Shown: positions 1 to 8,401, counted from the stretch's first letter. The stretch: DNA of 64,000 nucleotides from Actinomycetota bacterium (GCA_016717115.1 JADKGE010000002.1:434001-498000); one strand, 5' to 3'. Notes: generated from the letters alone by a model not told the origin. Numbers and translations: made by a program.

Positions 1-89
1 CGGTCGGCCTGGTCGGCGAGTACTGGTCGGTCGATCGAAGCCGGCTGGACCGCTTCGTCGTGCGAGCCGACTCGGCCGTCGTCGCGTAG
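1..89 (+). CDS. 3' end of an unidentified gene (partial)
   Basis: An open frame enters from the left edge and ends at TAG 87-89. The visible 28 residues include a W and several V/D/R residues with no recognisable motif. It converges on the RibD-like gene, whose stop lies at 115, leaving only 25 bases between them. Because only the tail is visible I cannot assign a function. Its neighbourhood suggests it could belong to the pterin/lipid cluster to the right, but that is inference. Confidence 0.45.
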   Translation, partial: VGLVGEYWSVDRSRLDRFVVRADSAVVA

Positions 90-114
90 CCAGCATGCCC
101 GACCGCGAGCGGCG

Positions 115-807
115 TCAGTCGTCGCAGAAGCGTGGCGAGAGCGCGTAGCGCAGCAGCACGACGTCGCCGATCGGGCGCACCTGCGCGAGCCGCGCGTGCT
201 GGTCCTCGTTCCAGGGGAAGGGGCCGTCGCCCACGAATCGGCGAGCCCGCGCGTCCCCCACGAAGAACGGCGCGATCACCAGCTGCAGCTCGTCGGCCAG
301 GCCGGAGGCGAGGAACTGCGTGTGCACAGTGCCGCCCCCCTCGACCATGAGTCGGCGCACCCCTCGGTCGTAGAGGTCTCGGCTCATCCACGGAACGTCC
401 ACCGGCTGGCCGCCGTCGATCACGGTGGCCACGTGACCGAGGCGGTCTCGTGCCTGCGTCGTGCTCGCGCTGGCGCAGTAGACGAGCTTCTCGGCATCCC
501 CGGCCACGAAGAAGTTGGCCGAGACGTCGAGGTCGGCCTGCCCCGTGACGGTCACCTTGGTCGGGGTGCGTGGCAGTCCTTGCGCCGCGCGGGCATCCTG
601 GCGCGACGTCGAGCGAACGAGCAGGCGCGGATTGTCGTTGCGCACGGTGGTGGCGCCGACGAGGATCGCGTCGCACGTGGCCCGCACCGCGTCGACACGG
701 TCGAGGTCGGCCTCGTTCGACAGGAGCAGGCGATGCTCGCTTGCGCTGTCGAGGTAGCCGTCGAGCGAGATGCCGCAGCTGAGCAAGGTGTACGGATGGT
801 CAGGCAT
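115..807 (-). CDS. RibD C-terminal / dihydrofolate reductase-family pyrimidine reductase
   Basis: A 230-residue protein matching the RibD C-terminal (5-amino-6-(5-phosphoribosylamino)uracil reductase) fold. The N-terminal strand is followed by SLDG at residues 14-17, then a 'VGATTVRNDNPRL' segment near residue 50, and a glycine-rich 'VEGGGTVHTQFL' loop near residue 155 that binds NADPH in this family. It has no deaminase domain, so it is not a full riboflavin RibD. ATG is at 805-807. It overlaps the upstream flippase-like gene by 8 bases and is the last gene of a six-gene operon with a PTPS homologue, glycosyltransferase and methyltransferase. This points to reduction of a pterin or pyrimidine intermediate rather than housekeeping riboflavin synthesis. 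The substrate is unknown. Confidence 0.85.
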   Translation of the reverse strand: MPDHPYTLLSCGISLDGYLDSASEHRLLLSNEADLDRVDAVRATCDAILVGATTVRNDNPRLLVRSTSRQDARAAQGLPRTPTKVTVTGQADLDVSANFFVAGDAEKLVYCASASTTQARDRLGHVATVIDGGQPVDVPWMSRDLYDRGVRRLMVEGGGTVHTQFLASGLADELQLVIAPFFVGDARARRFVGDGPFPWNEDQHARLAQVRPIGDVVLLRYALSPRFCDD

Positions 808-1804
808 GTGCTGCCGGCCTTGCGGTCACTGCGTCGCGACGGCGCCACGACACGGCCAGAACCACGGCCCCGGGCAGGGTGGCGACGAGGCTGAGGACGC
901 CGTAGACGACGGCAGTGGCCACCCCCTGCGCGGCGCCCAGTCCGGCCATGGCGAACACCCATGCCGCGACGCCCTCGCGTGGACCCCACCCCCCGATGCT
1001 CAGGGGTATCGCCATCGCCATCAGAACGATCAGGGCGATCGGCAGCAGGTGCACGGTCGACGCGCTCAGGCCCACGGTGCGTGCGGCGATGAGGAACGTC
1101 GCGGCATGCCCGGCCACCACCAGCGCGGACGCGAGCACGATGCCCGGCCACGCCCGCTGGGCGAGAAGACCGTGGCGCAAATCGCTGCCCGCCGTCTGCA
1201 TGGCCCGTACCCACAGGGCCGGGCCGCTCCGGGGCAGCGTCCGACTCACCAGGATGGCGAGCACGGCGACCGCCGCGACGCCCAGGGCGACAAGGGGCAT
1301 CGCGCCGCGCACCGGCGACGGGAGCAGCAGCAGCACGACCACCGTCAGCGCCACTTGCACGACCTGGCCCGCGGAGCGCTCCCAGGCGACCGCCCGCACG
1401 CCGGCGCCGACGTCGCCGGCCTCGCGTCCGTGACGCACCGCGCGATGCACGTCGCCGAGCACGCCGCCGGGCAGGGTGGTGTTCAGGAACAGGGATCGGT
1501 AGTAGGCGGGCACTGCCGCGCGCAGCGGCACGCCCACGCCCAGGCCGCGAGAGACCAGGTGCCAGCGCCACGCGCAGCACACGGTGGTCAGCACCCCGAT
1601 GACGAAGGCGGCGCCGAGCGACCAGGCGTCGATCGTGCGGATGCCGTCGACGAACGGGCCGGTGCCCAGCCGCCAGATCAGCAGGGCAAGGATCCCGGCG
1701 CCCGCCAGGACGCGGGCCACTGCCCACAGCCGGCGCCGGCGGCCGGCGAGCACCCGGCGTGGGAGGTCGCCCGTGACGGTGACCGCGGTGTCGGTGCCGC
1801 TCAT
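800..1804 (-). CDS. Lysylphosphatidylglycerol synthase TM-domain (UPF0104/flippase-like) membrane protein
   Basis: About 334 residues, mostly hydrophobic. The N-terminal hairpin (residues about 28-45) is followed by 'TIDAWSLGAAFVIGV' and then repeated membrane segments, with the family's 'YRSLFLNTTLPGGVLGD' motif in the first third. This is the layout of the LPG-synthase TM/AglD-type family, whose better known members flip or modify lipid-linked molecules. ATG is at 1802-1804, overlapping the upstream methyltransferase stop as ATGA. In this operon it probably moves or anchors the product of the neighbouring glycosyltransferase, which is inference. It has no aminoacyl-transferase (LPG synthase catalytic) domain, so it is not an MprF. 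Confidence 0.8.
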   Translation of the reverse strand: MSGTDTAVTVTGDLPRRVLAGRRRRLWAVARVLAGAGILALLIWRLGTGPFVDGIRTIDAWSLGAAFVIGVLTTVCCAWRWHLVSRGLGVGVPLRAAVPAYYRSLFLNTTLPGGVLGDVHRAVRHGREAGDVGAGVRAVAWERSAGQVVQVALTVVVLLLLPSPVRGAMPLVALGVAAVAVLAILVSRTLPRSGPALWVRAMQTAGSDLRHGLLAQRAWPGIVLASALVVAGHAATFLIAARTVGLSASTVHLLPIALIVLMAMAIPLSIGGWGPREGVAAWVFAMAGLGAAQGVATAVVYGVLSLVATLPGAVVLAVSWRRRDAVTARPAAHA

Positions 1805-2625
1805 CGTGGCCGGGCCAGCAGGTCGAGGTGGTGGACGGTGACCGTGAGCCGCCGTGCCCGCCCATCGGCCAGCCGGCGCTGCGCGTAGTCCGCAGCCGCG
1901 TCGGCCAGCTCCGGCCGCTGCTCGGTCGCCGCGTCGATCCAGCCGTGCAGCCACTGCGTCGTCAGGGCCGCCTCGTCGGCGTCGAGCACCCATGGGCTGG
2001 GGCGCACGGTGACGTCCATGCCGAGGCCTGCGAACAGCTCCGCGGCGATGCCCACGGCATCCGGCCCGAGCAGAGGTCCGCGATCGGACAGGCGGCGCTG
2101 GTGGTCGTTGAAGGCGTCGGTCAGTACCAGGTCGAGCGGGTCCGCCGGCGCGAGATCGACACGTCCGGTGACGGAGATGGTCAGGAGGACGGGGCAGTGC
2201 GCGGCGGCGCAGGTGGCGACGAAGCGGCCGAGCTCGTCGACGGTGAACATGTCGAGCAGCGCCGAGGCCGTGATCAGGGACGCGCCGGAGAGATCCTGGT
2301 CCGGGAGACGGGTGATGTCGCGCTGGCGAGGGTCGGCCGTTACGGGCGAACCGTCGGCGCTCGAGGTCGGTTGGTTGGCGCCGACCAGGTCGAGCAGGTC
2401 GGGGTCGCGGTCGTACATGAGCCAATGCTGCGAGCCGCTGAGCCGGGGCGCGAGCCACCGCAGCATCGACCCGGTGCCGCAGCCGAGATCGTGGATCTCT
2501 GCTCGCCCCTTGGTGGGCAGGTGCTCGCGGAGCAGCTCGACGAGGTCGGTGGCGCGGGCGGCCGCGTCGGCCGGCTCACGCAGCTCGAGCCAGGTCGGGC
2601 TGACGCGGACGAGCCCGGCCGTCAT
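1801..2625 (-). CDS. Class I SAM-dependent methyltransferase
   Basis: A 274-residue protein with the SAM-binding motif DLGCGTG at residues 46-52, followed by an acidic post-I motif (YDRDPDLL) and a 'LITASALLDMF' motif IV-like stretch. The Rossmann-fold order is complete. ATG at 2623-2625 overlaps the glycosyltransferase stop (ATGA), and the 3' end overlaps the flippase-like start in the same way, so translation is likely coupled across the operon. It probably methylates an intermediate of the cluster's unknown product. The acceptor atom cannot be read from sequence. Confidence 0.85.
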   Translation of the reverse strand: MTAGLVRVSPTWLELREPADAAARATDLVELLREHLPTKGRAEIHDLGCGTGSMLRWLAPRLSGSQHWLMYDRDPDLLDLVGANQPTSSADGSPVTADPRQRDITRLPDQDLSGASLITASALLDMFTVDELGRFVATCAAAHCPVLLTISVTGRVDLAPADPLDLVLTDAFNDHQRRLSDRGPLLGPDAVGIAAELFAGLGMDVTVRPSPWVLDADEAALTTQWLHGWIDAATEQRPELADAAADYAQRRLADGRARRLTVTVHHLDLLARPR

Positions 2626-3683
2626 GCGGCAACCTCGGTCAGAACCTGGTCGATCCGCGCCGACGTGGTCGACCAGGGGGCCAGGGTCGCGCGACGCTCG
2701 CGAGCTCGGTCGCGCAGGCGTCCTCGCAGTCCCGGGTCGGTCAGCCAGCACCGCAGCGCCGCCGCCAGTGCGTCTGGATCGCCCGGTCGCACGAGCAGGC
2801 TGGGCCGGCCGCCGGTGGCGCGCCCCACCGCCTGCGGCAGTCCGCCCACGGCCGTCGCAAGAACCGGTAGTCCATGCGCGAGGGCTTCCGTGACCACCAT
2901 CGCGTATGTCTCGGCGTGGGAGGCCAGGACGAGTACGTCCGCCGCGGCATAGGCGTGGTCGAGGCCGGCGCCTGCGAGGGGGCCGGCGAAGGTCATCCGG
3001 TCGGCGACGCCGGCGTCGGCCGCCTGGCGGGTGAGTCGCTGGACGAAGGCCGCGTCCCGATCGAGCGCGCCGACGAGCAGGCACCGCCAGTCGAGGTCGG
3101 TGATCCGGGCCAGGGCAGCCACGAGGACATCGTGCCCCTTGTGCGGGGCGACCGCTGCGACGCACAGCAGCGCGCCGCCGGCCGGGGTCCCCGGCGCGAG
3201 CCCCGCGGCGTCCACGCCGGGCTCGGCGACGTGCACCGCAGACGCGGCCAGTGCGTAGTGCTCGAGCAGCCATCGGCGGGTCCATGCGCTGGTGGCGACG
3301 ACCGCGGCGGCGGCCGCGAGCACGGCCTGCTCACGTTCGCGGGTCTCGTCGACCGGCCCGTCCGTCATCGTGCCCAGCGGCAGGTGCACGACGACGACCA
3401 GCCGCAGTCGAGCGGCCTCGGGCACGAGGGCCTCGGGCGCCGACGAGGCGATCAGCCCGTCGAGGAGGACCACCGAGCCGACCGGGATCGCCGCGATCAC
3501 GCGGGCCAGTCTCGCGTTCGCTGCGTCGTCCGGACGTGGCCATGGGCCCGGCACAGGGCACTCGTGCACCACCCAGCCGAGGTCGGCCAGCCCTCGGCAG
3601 ACGCGGCGGTCGTAGGTGTTGCCGCCGCTCGGCCGCGCCGGATCGTCGACGCCGTCGGGCACGACGACGTACACGGCAGTCAC
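2622..3683 (-). CDS. GT4-family glycosyltransferase
   Basis: A 353-residue retaining GT-B glycosyltransferase. The N-terminal domain has a glycine-rich 'PSGGNTYDRRV' loop near residue 20. The C-terminal domain carries 'AVAPHKGHDVLVAAL' and the nucleotide-sugar E-x7-E type region 'SHAETYAMVVTEALAHGLP' with 'ATAVGGLPQAV'. Translation starts at GTG 3681-3683, overlapping the stop of the PTPS-like gene as GTGA. There is no signal peptide, so it acts at the cytoplasmic side and probably glycosylates the pathway intermediate before the flippase-like protein acts. The sugar donor and acceptor are unknown. Confidence 0.88.
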   Translation of the reverse strand: MTAVYVVVPDGVDDPARPSGGNTYDRRVCRGLADLGWVVHECPVPGPWPRPDDAANARLARVIAAIPVGSVVLLDGLIASSAPEALVPEAARLRLVVVVHLPLGTMTDGPVDETREREQAVLAAAAAVVATSAWTRRWLLEHYALAASAVHVAEPGVDAAGLAPGTPAGGALLCVAAVAPHKGHDVLVAALARITDLDWRCLLVGALDRDAAFVQRLTRQAADAGVADRMTFAGPLAGAGLDHAYAAADVLVLASHAETYAMVVTEALAHGLPVLATAVGGLPQAVGRATGGRPSLLVRPGDPDALAAALRCWLTDPGLRGRLRDRARERRATLAPWSTTSARIDQVLTEVAA

Positions 3684-4078
3684 AGCGGCCGCTCGTAGGT
3701 CGCCCAGGCGATGTGGGATTCGTGCAGCGTGACGCAGATCCCGGCGAGCCCCCGCGCCCCCTCTCCCAGCCCGCCGGCATGGACGCGCTCTGCCAGGCGG
3801 TCGGCGACCACCTGAGCAAGGGCCTCCGTGGAGGTGTTCATGCCGGCGAAGGCGATCTCCTCGTCGAGGTTGCGGAAGGAGATCTCCGCGAGGATCGCGT
3901 GCAGCTCCTCGGCTGCGCGCCCGATGTCGACGACGATGTTGTCCGCGTCGAGCGCGGCCCGCCGGAACGAGGCGTCGACGACGTACGTCGCCCCGTGCAG
4001 GCGCTGCGCCGGGCCGAACACCTCGCCGTTGAAGCTGTGGGCGATCATCATGTGGTCGCGGACGGTGACGCTGAACAC
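3680..4078 (-). CDS. Divergent 6-pyruvoyl-tetrahydropterin synthase / QueD-family protein
   Basis: 132 residues with the T-fold of the PTPS/6-carboxytetrahydropterin synthase family: 'IAHSF' (His14), 'RLHGATY' (His28), 'VVDIGRAAEEL', 'NTSTEALAQ', and the pterin-anchoring glutamate region 'LHESHIAWATYE'. Canonical enzymes have a catalytic Cys four residues before the HGH motif and a second His in it. Here those positions are Ala24 and Ala30, so the catalytic Cys and one of three zinc ligands are missing. The substrate is probably a dihydroneopterin- or pyrimidine-type molecule, but the chemistry must differ from PTPS or QueD. The start is GTG 4076-4078, and the gene sits 4 bases after the dehydrogenase-like gene in the same operon. 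Confidence 0.85.
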   Translation of the reverse strand: MFSVTVRDHMMIAHSFNGEVFGPAQRLHGATYVVDASFRRAALDADNIVVDIGRAAEELHAILAEISFRNLDEEIAFAGMNTSTEALAQVVADRLAERVHAGGLGEGARGLAGICVTLHESHIAWATYERPL

Positions 4079-4082
4079 TGGG

Positions 4083-5063
4083 CTACCCCTCGCCGTAGGT
4101 GATGACGTGGCAGATCGCGGTCAGGCTCCCGTTCGCCAACGAGGTCATCACGTCGGGCAGGTCGTCGAAGCGGGACTCACCCGTGAGGATCGCATCGAAA
4201 GCCGGGTCGCGCAGCAGAGCCAGCGCCAGGGCCAGCCGGTCACGGGATGTGCGGCTCCCCCGCCGAGCCGGCGACACCATGCCGACCTGGCTGGCACGCA
4301 GGGCCAGGCGGCCGGAGTGGAACGTGCCGCCGAGCGACAGACGGACCTCCGCGTCGCCGTACCAGCTGAGGTCGAGGACGGTGCCCTCGGTCGCGAGCAG
4401 GTCGAGTGAGCGCTGCAGGCCCTCGGTGGTGGCGCTGGTGTGCACGACGAGGTCGCGGTCGCCGGACGCGTCGTGCGGCAGGGCGAACGCCACCCCGAGT
4501 GCTTCAGCCACCTCGGCGCGAGAGGGATCGACGTCGACGAGGGTGACGTCGAGGCCGGGGAACCGGGCCAGCAGCCGGGCGATGCAGCAGCCCACCATGC
4601 CGGCCCCGACGACACTCACGCGGTCGCCGATGAGCGGTGCGGCATCCCAGAGGGCATTGACGGCGGTCTCCACGGTGCCGGCGAGGACCGCACGAGCGGG
4701 AGGAACGTCGTCCGGCACGGCGACCACTGCCGTGGCCGGCACCACGTAGGCGGTCTGGTGCGGGTGCAGGCAGAACACGGTTCGGCCCACCAGCGAGGGA
4801 GGTCCCTCGTCGACGACGCCGACGCTGAGGTAGCCGTACTTCACCGGTCCGGGGAAGTCGCCGTCCTGGAAGGGGGCGCGCATGGCCGCGTGCTGGCTCT
4901 GCGGCACCCCGCCGCGGAACACGAGGGACTCCGTGCCTCGGCTGATCCCCGAGTGAAGCGCGCGGACGAGGACCTCGTCGGCGCCCGGTGCCGGAATCGC
5001 GGTCGGCCGGATCTCCCCGACGCCCGGCTCTCGCACCCAGAAGGCGCGCGCGGCACTGGGCAA
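4083..5063 (-). CDS. Zinc-type alcohol dehydrogenase-like (MDR superfamily) oxidoreductase
   Basis: About 326 residues of the medium-chain dehydrogenase superfamily. A GroES-like N-terminal half includes 'SGISRGTESLVFRG', and a Rossmann domain has 'VVGAGMVGCCIARLL' followed by the acidic strand end 'LVDVDPSRAEV'. The frame is open to a GTG at 5141, but family members begin close to 'ARAFWVREPG'. A TTG at 5061-5063 preceded by GGGAGA at good spacing is the likely start. It is the first gene of the operon and is divergent from the CDP-alcohol phosphatidyltransferase fusion. It presumably oxidises or reduces an intermediate of the cluster. The structural-zinc cysteines of classic ADH are not evident, so metal dependence is uncertain. 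Confidence 0.8.
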   Translation of the reverse strand: MPSAARAFWVREPGVGEIRPTAIPAPGADEVLVRALHSGISRGTESLVFRGGVPQSQHAAMRAPFQDGDFPGPVKYGYLSVGVVDEGPPSLVGRTVFCLHPHQTAYVVPATAVVAVPDDVPPARAVLAGTVETAVNALWDAAPLIGDRVSVVGAGMVGCCIARLLARFPGLDVTLVDVDPSRAEVAEALGVAFALPHDASGDRDLVVHTSATTEGLQRSLDLLATEGTVLDLSWYGDAEVRLSLGGTFHSGRLALRASQVGMVSPARRGSRTSRDRLALALALLRDPAFDAILTGESRFDDLPDVMTSLANGSLTAICHVITYGEG

Positions 5064-5120
5064 CGACGTCTCCCTTGCTCGGTTCCGTCGGCGATCGACG
5101 CCAGGTCGGCGGACTCGACC

Positions 5121-5151
5121 ATAGTATTTCGGGTTAGGCACCCCTAACCCG
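5121..5151. promoter_or_regulatory. Divergent promoter region with a perfect 9-bp inverted repeat
   Basis: CGGGTTAGG (5130-5138) and CCTAACCCG (5143-5151) are perfect complements separated by CACC. On the minus strand the repeat overlaps the -35/spacer region of a plausible -10 (TACTAT, complement of 5121-5126) for the operon reading left. The plus-strand gene starts at 5168 behind GGAGGAA. The position between two divergent starts fits an operator controlling both sides. The half-site resembles TTAGG half-sites of DtxR-type metalloregulators, but the spacing does not match an iron box. Confidence 0.5.
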
Positions 5152-5167
5152 CGGAAACGGAGGAATC

Positions 5168-7540
5168 GTGCCCTCGGCTCGTTCCGCCCCCGTGATCGGC
5201 CTCGCCGCCCAGGCCGGCGTGCTCGCTGCGCTGTCCGGCACGGTCGGCCTGGGGGCCCCGGGATGGGTCATGGGCCTCGCCTATGGGGTCGTCACGAACG
5301 GCCTGCTCGGTCGCGGCCTGGCGCGCGAGGGGTCCACGGGACCGGGACCGGCCGACTGGGTGACCCTGACGCGGGCGACGCTCGTGGGCGGTGTGGCGGC
5401 GCTCGTCGCCGACTCGTTCGTGCGGCCGGCCCAGGTGACGGTGATCGTGGCGCTGACCGTCGTCGCGCTGGTCCTCGACGGCGTCGACGGCCATGTGGCC
5501 CGGCGCACCCGAACCGAATCGGCTCTGGGTGCCCGCTTCGACATGGAGGTCGACGCCTTCCATCTCCTGGTCCTCAGCGTGTTCGTCGCGCGATCGAGCG
5601 GGTGGTGGGTGCTCGCGATCGGCGCGGCCCGGTACGGCTTCGTCGCCGCGGGCTGGCTGCTGCCCTGGCTTCGGGCACCCCTGCCGCCGCGGTACTGGCG
5701 CAAGGTGGTGGCCGCCACGCAGGGCGTGGTGCTGACGGTCGCGGCGGCGGGAGTCCTGCCGGCCCTCCTCGTCGAGGTGGCCCTGGCCGTCTCGCTGGCG
5801 ATGCTCGTGGAGTCGTTCGGCCGTGACGTGTGGTGGCTGTGGCGGCACCGGCGGCTTGACGTCGGCCTCGTCCCAGCGCAGGACGTGACCAGCGCCCGGG
5901 GCCGGGTGCGCACCGTGGCGTCGGGATTCCTGACCGTGCTCGCCTGCCTGCTCGTGTGGTTCGCGCTCGTCGCGCCGAACAGGATCGACGACCTCACGCT
6001 CATCGCGTTCGCTCGCATCCCGCTCGAGGGCCTCGTCCTGGTCGCGATCATCGTGGTGCTCCCGGCCCGGGCGCGACCCGTCGTGGCGGGGGGCGTCGGC
6101 TTGGCGCTGGGCCTCCTTGCCGTCGTCAAGGTGATCGACATGGGCTTCTTCGCCACGATCGACCGGCCCTTCAACCCCGTGTCGGACTGGGCCTACTTCG
6201 GCTCGGGCGTCGATCTGCTCGCGGACGCGATCGGCTCATCGGGGGCTCGTGCCGCCGCGGTTGCCGCAGGCGTCCTTGCGCTCGTCGTCCTCCTCCTCAT
6301 GCCCCTGGCCGTGGTCCGACTGACCCGTCTGGCGGCACACCATCGCAACGGGTCGATCCGGGTCGTCGCCGGGCTCGGCGGGCTGTGGGTGCTGAGCGCG
6401 GTCCTCGGGGGCCAGCTCGTGCCCGGTGCGCCCATCGCGTCGGCCAGCGCCGCCGGCCTCGCCTACGACCAGGTGCGGGAGATCCGCTCGGGCGCGCAGG
6501 TCAAGGCGACGCTCGCCGAGGCGGTCCTCGGCGATCCCTTCCGGTACCGGGCGGGTGCCGATCTGCTCACGGGCCTGCGCGGCAAGGACGTCGTCATCGC
6601 GTTCGTCGAGAGCTACGGGCGCGTTGCCGTGCAGGATTCCCAGGTCTCGGGCGGGGTCGGTGACGTGCTCGACGCCGGGACGGCCGCGTTGAGCGCCGCC
6701 GGTCTCGCCTCGCGCAGCGCCTTCCTGACGTCATCGACGTTCGGCGGCATCAGCTGGCTCGCCCATGCCACGTTCCACTCGGGCCTGTGGATCGACAACC
6801 AGACGAGCTACGACCAGGTACTCGCCAGCGATCGCCTGACCCTGGCCGGCGCCTTCAAGCGCGCCGGCTGGCGCACCGTCGACGTGGTTCCGTCGAATGG
6901 CGAGAACTAGAACGAGGGCAAGGCCTTCTACGGGTACGACAAGGTCTACGACTATCGCAACCTCGGGTACAAGGGCCGCAGTCACAGCTATGCCACCATG
7001 CCCGACCAATACACCCTGGCGGTGCTCCAGCGACTCGAGCTCGCGCCGACGGACCGAGGGCCGGTCATGGTGGAGGTAGACCTCGTGTCGAGCCACACGC
7101 CGTGGACACCGCGGCCTCGCCTGATCGACTGGAGCGACATCGGGGACGGGTCGGTCTTCCGTCGCAGTCCCGCGGTCGGCGGATCGCCCGATGCCGTGTG
7201 GCGCGACGGAGACCAGGTGCGCGCGGCGTACGGGCAGGCCATCGAGTACACGTTGAGCAGCCTGATCTCGTTCATGCAGGAGTACGGAGACGACGATCTC
7301 GTGCTCATCCTCGTGGGTGACCATCAGCCGGCCGCGATCGTCTCCGGACCGGGGGCGGGCCACGATGTGCCGATCTCGATCATCGCCGGGGACGGCGCCG
7401 TGCTCGACCAGATCGCCGATTGGGGCTGGCAGGACGGCATGCGCCCCGATCCTGCGGCGCCGGTCTGGCCGATGGACGCCTTCCGCGACCGCTTCCTGAC
7501 GGCGTTCGGCCCGGTGCCCGAGGTGCCGGGTACGTCGTAG
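5168..7540 (+). pseudogene. CDP-alcohol phosphatidyltransferase / sulfatase-fold fusion, interrupted by an in-frame TAG
   Basis: The frame reads 790 codons with one internal stop, TAG 6908-6910 (codon 581). The N-terminal 230 residues hold the full CDP-alcohol phosphotransferase motif D104-G-x2-D-G-x2-A-R-x8-G-x3-D125-x3-D129 among membrane helices. More membrane helices follow to about residue 430. The C-terminal half is an alkaline-phosphatase/LtaS-like sulfatase domain with metal/nucleophile residues E481 (VESYG), T524 (STFGG) and D718-H719 (GDHQP). Downstream of the stop the frame continues with clear family sequence ('EGKAFYGYDKVYD', 'YATMPDQYTL'). The position is probably a Trp (TGG to TAG). 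It starts at GTG 5168 behind GGAGGAA. It probably builds or decorates a phospholipid or glycolipid headgroup related to the divergent operon. Either the gene is inactivated in this strain or the base is a sequencing error. Confidence 0.85.
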
Positions 7541-7559
7541 GGACCCGTTGTTCCGTCCG

Positions 7560-7916
7560 TCAGCCCGCGTCGTCGAGTTCCCGGATGCGGGCGGCCAGCG
7601 ACCTCATGACCTGCAGCGCGAACATGGGCGTCTCCTGGACGAGGAACAAGAAGGTGCGCTCGTCGATGGTCGCCAACTCGGTGGCCTCCGCGGCGACCGC
7701 GGTGAGGCTGCGGGGGGCCCCGTCGATGATGCCCATCTCCCCGAAGGTGCCCTCCGGCCCGATCCGCATGACGAGTTCCCCGTCCCTGAACAGGTCGATC
7801 GCGCCGGACACGACTCCGAACATCTGCGAGCTCGCGTCGCCCTGGGAGAAGACCACCTCACCGGGGAAGTACTGCTTCGTCTCCTTGGCGCTGACGAACA
7901 TTCCTCTGACCGACAC
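7560..7916 (-). CDS. Cyclic nucleotide-binding (cNMP/CRP-like sensor) domain protein
   Basis: 118 residues consisting of a single cNMP-binding beta-roll: 'YFPGEVVFSQGD' , 'VVSGAIDLFRDGE', and the phosphate-binding cassette region 'GPEGTFGEMGIIDGAPRSLTAVA' with the E and R that contact cyclic nucleotide in the family. There is no helix-turn-helix or kinase domain, so it is a stand-alone sensor or adaptor. The start taken is GTG 7914-7916. An ATG five codons in is possible, but neither has a strong ribosome binding site. It converges on the gene ending at 7540 with only 19 bases between them. Confidence 0.8.
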   Translation of the reverse strand: MSVRGMFVSAKETKQYFPGEVVFSQGDASSQMFGVVSGAIDLFRDGELVMRIGPEGTFGEMGIIDGAPRSLTAVAAEATELATIDERTFLFLVQETPMFALQVMRSLAARIRELDDAG

Positions 7917-8061
7917 TCGACAAGCCTCTCGCTGAACGGACGCCTCTGTGGCTGGCGACCGACGCTAGCAGCGCGGCCCGCGCGCGAGGACACCACGAAA
8001 TGACCGAAAGGTGAACATCGAGAGAACGCTGCCAACGGACGCGGCCGGGCAGCGGCAGGTG

Positions 8062-8346
8062 TCAGGCGAACGAGACGGAGGAGCCGACGGGGGAGGCAGG
8101 CTCCGGGGCGCTTCGGACGGGGTTGCGGATCTCCTGGCGCGAATCGGCCCCTGCCTGGAAGGCGTACGCGACGTCGATCCACCCGGTCACCCGATGGGCC
8201 GCGTCCGCGTCGGGGTGGGCAGCTTCCCATTCCTCGATCCATGCGCGCAGTTCCGCGCGCTCGGCAGCGTCGAGGACCTGCTCGAACATGTGCTCGATCA
8301 GCTCCTCGAGATCCTGGGGAAGTGCCAGCCTCGGGGCCACGGGCAT
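8062..8346 (-). CDS. Small hypothetical protein
   Basis: A 94-residue acidic protein beginning at ATG 8344-8346. It is predicted to be helical ('DLEELIEHMFEQVLDAAERAELRAW'), and the C-terminal third is Pro/Ser/Ala-rich. I do not recognise a family. Codon use (G/C in third positions) supports coding on this strand better than the overlapping plus-strand frames. No clear Shine-Dalgarno sequence precedes the ATG. It lies downstream of the arsenic genes on the same strand. Confidence 0.5.
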   Translation of the reverse strand: MPVAPRLALPQDLEELIEHMFEQVLDAAERAELRAWIEEWEAAHPDADAAHRVTGWIDVAYAFQAGADSRQEIRNPVRSAPEPASPVGSSVSFA

Positions 8347-8401
8347 ATCTTGGCACGGATCGAGCGAGTTTTCCCGGTCTCAGCAACCGCTTGCACGGCT
8401 C

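Noticed and set aside
5130..5151. DtxR/IdeR iron box
   Set aside because: The half-site TTAGG fits but the spacing and the centre do not match the 19-bp iron box.
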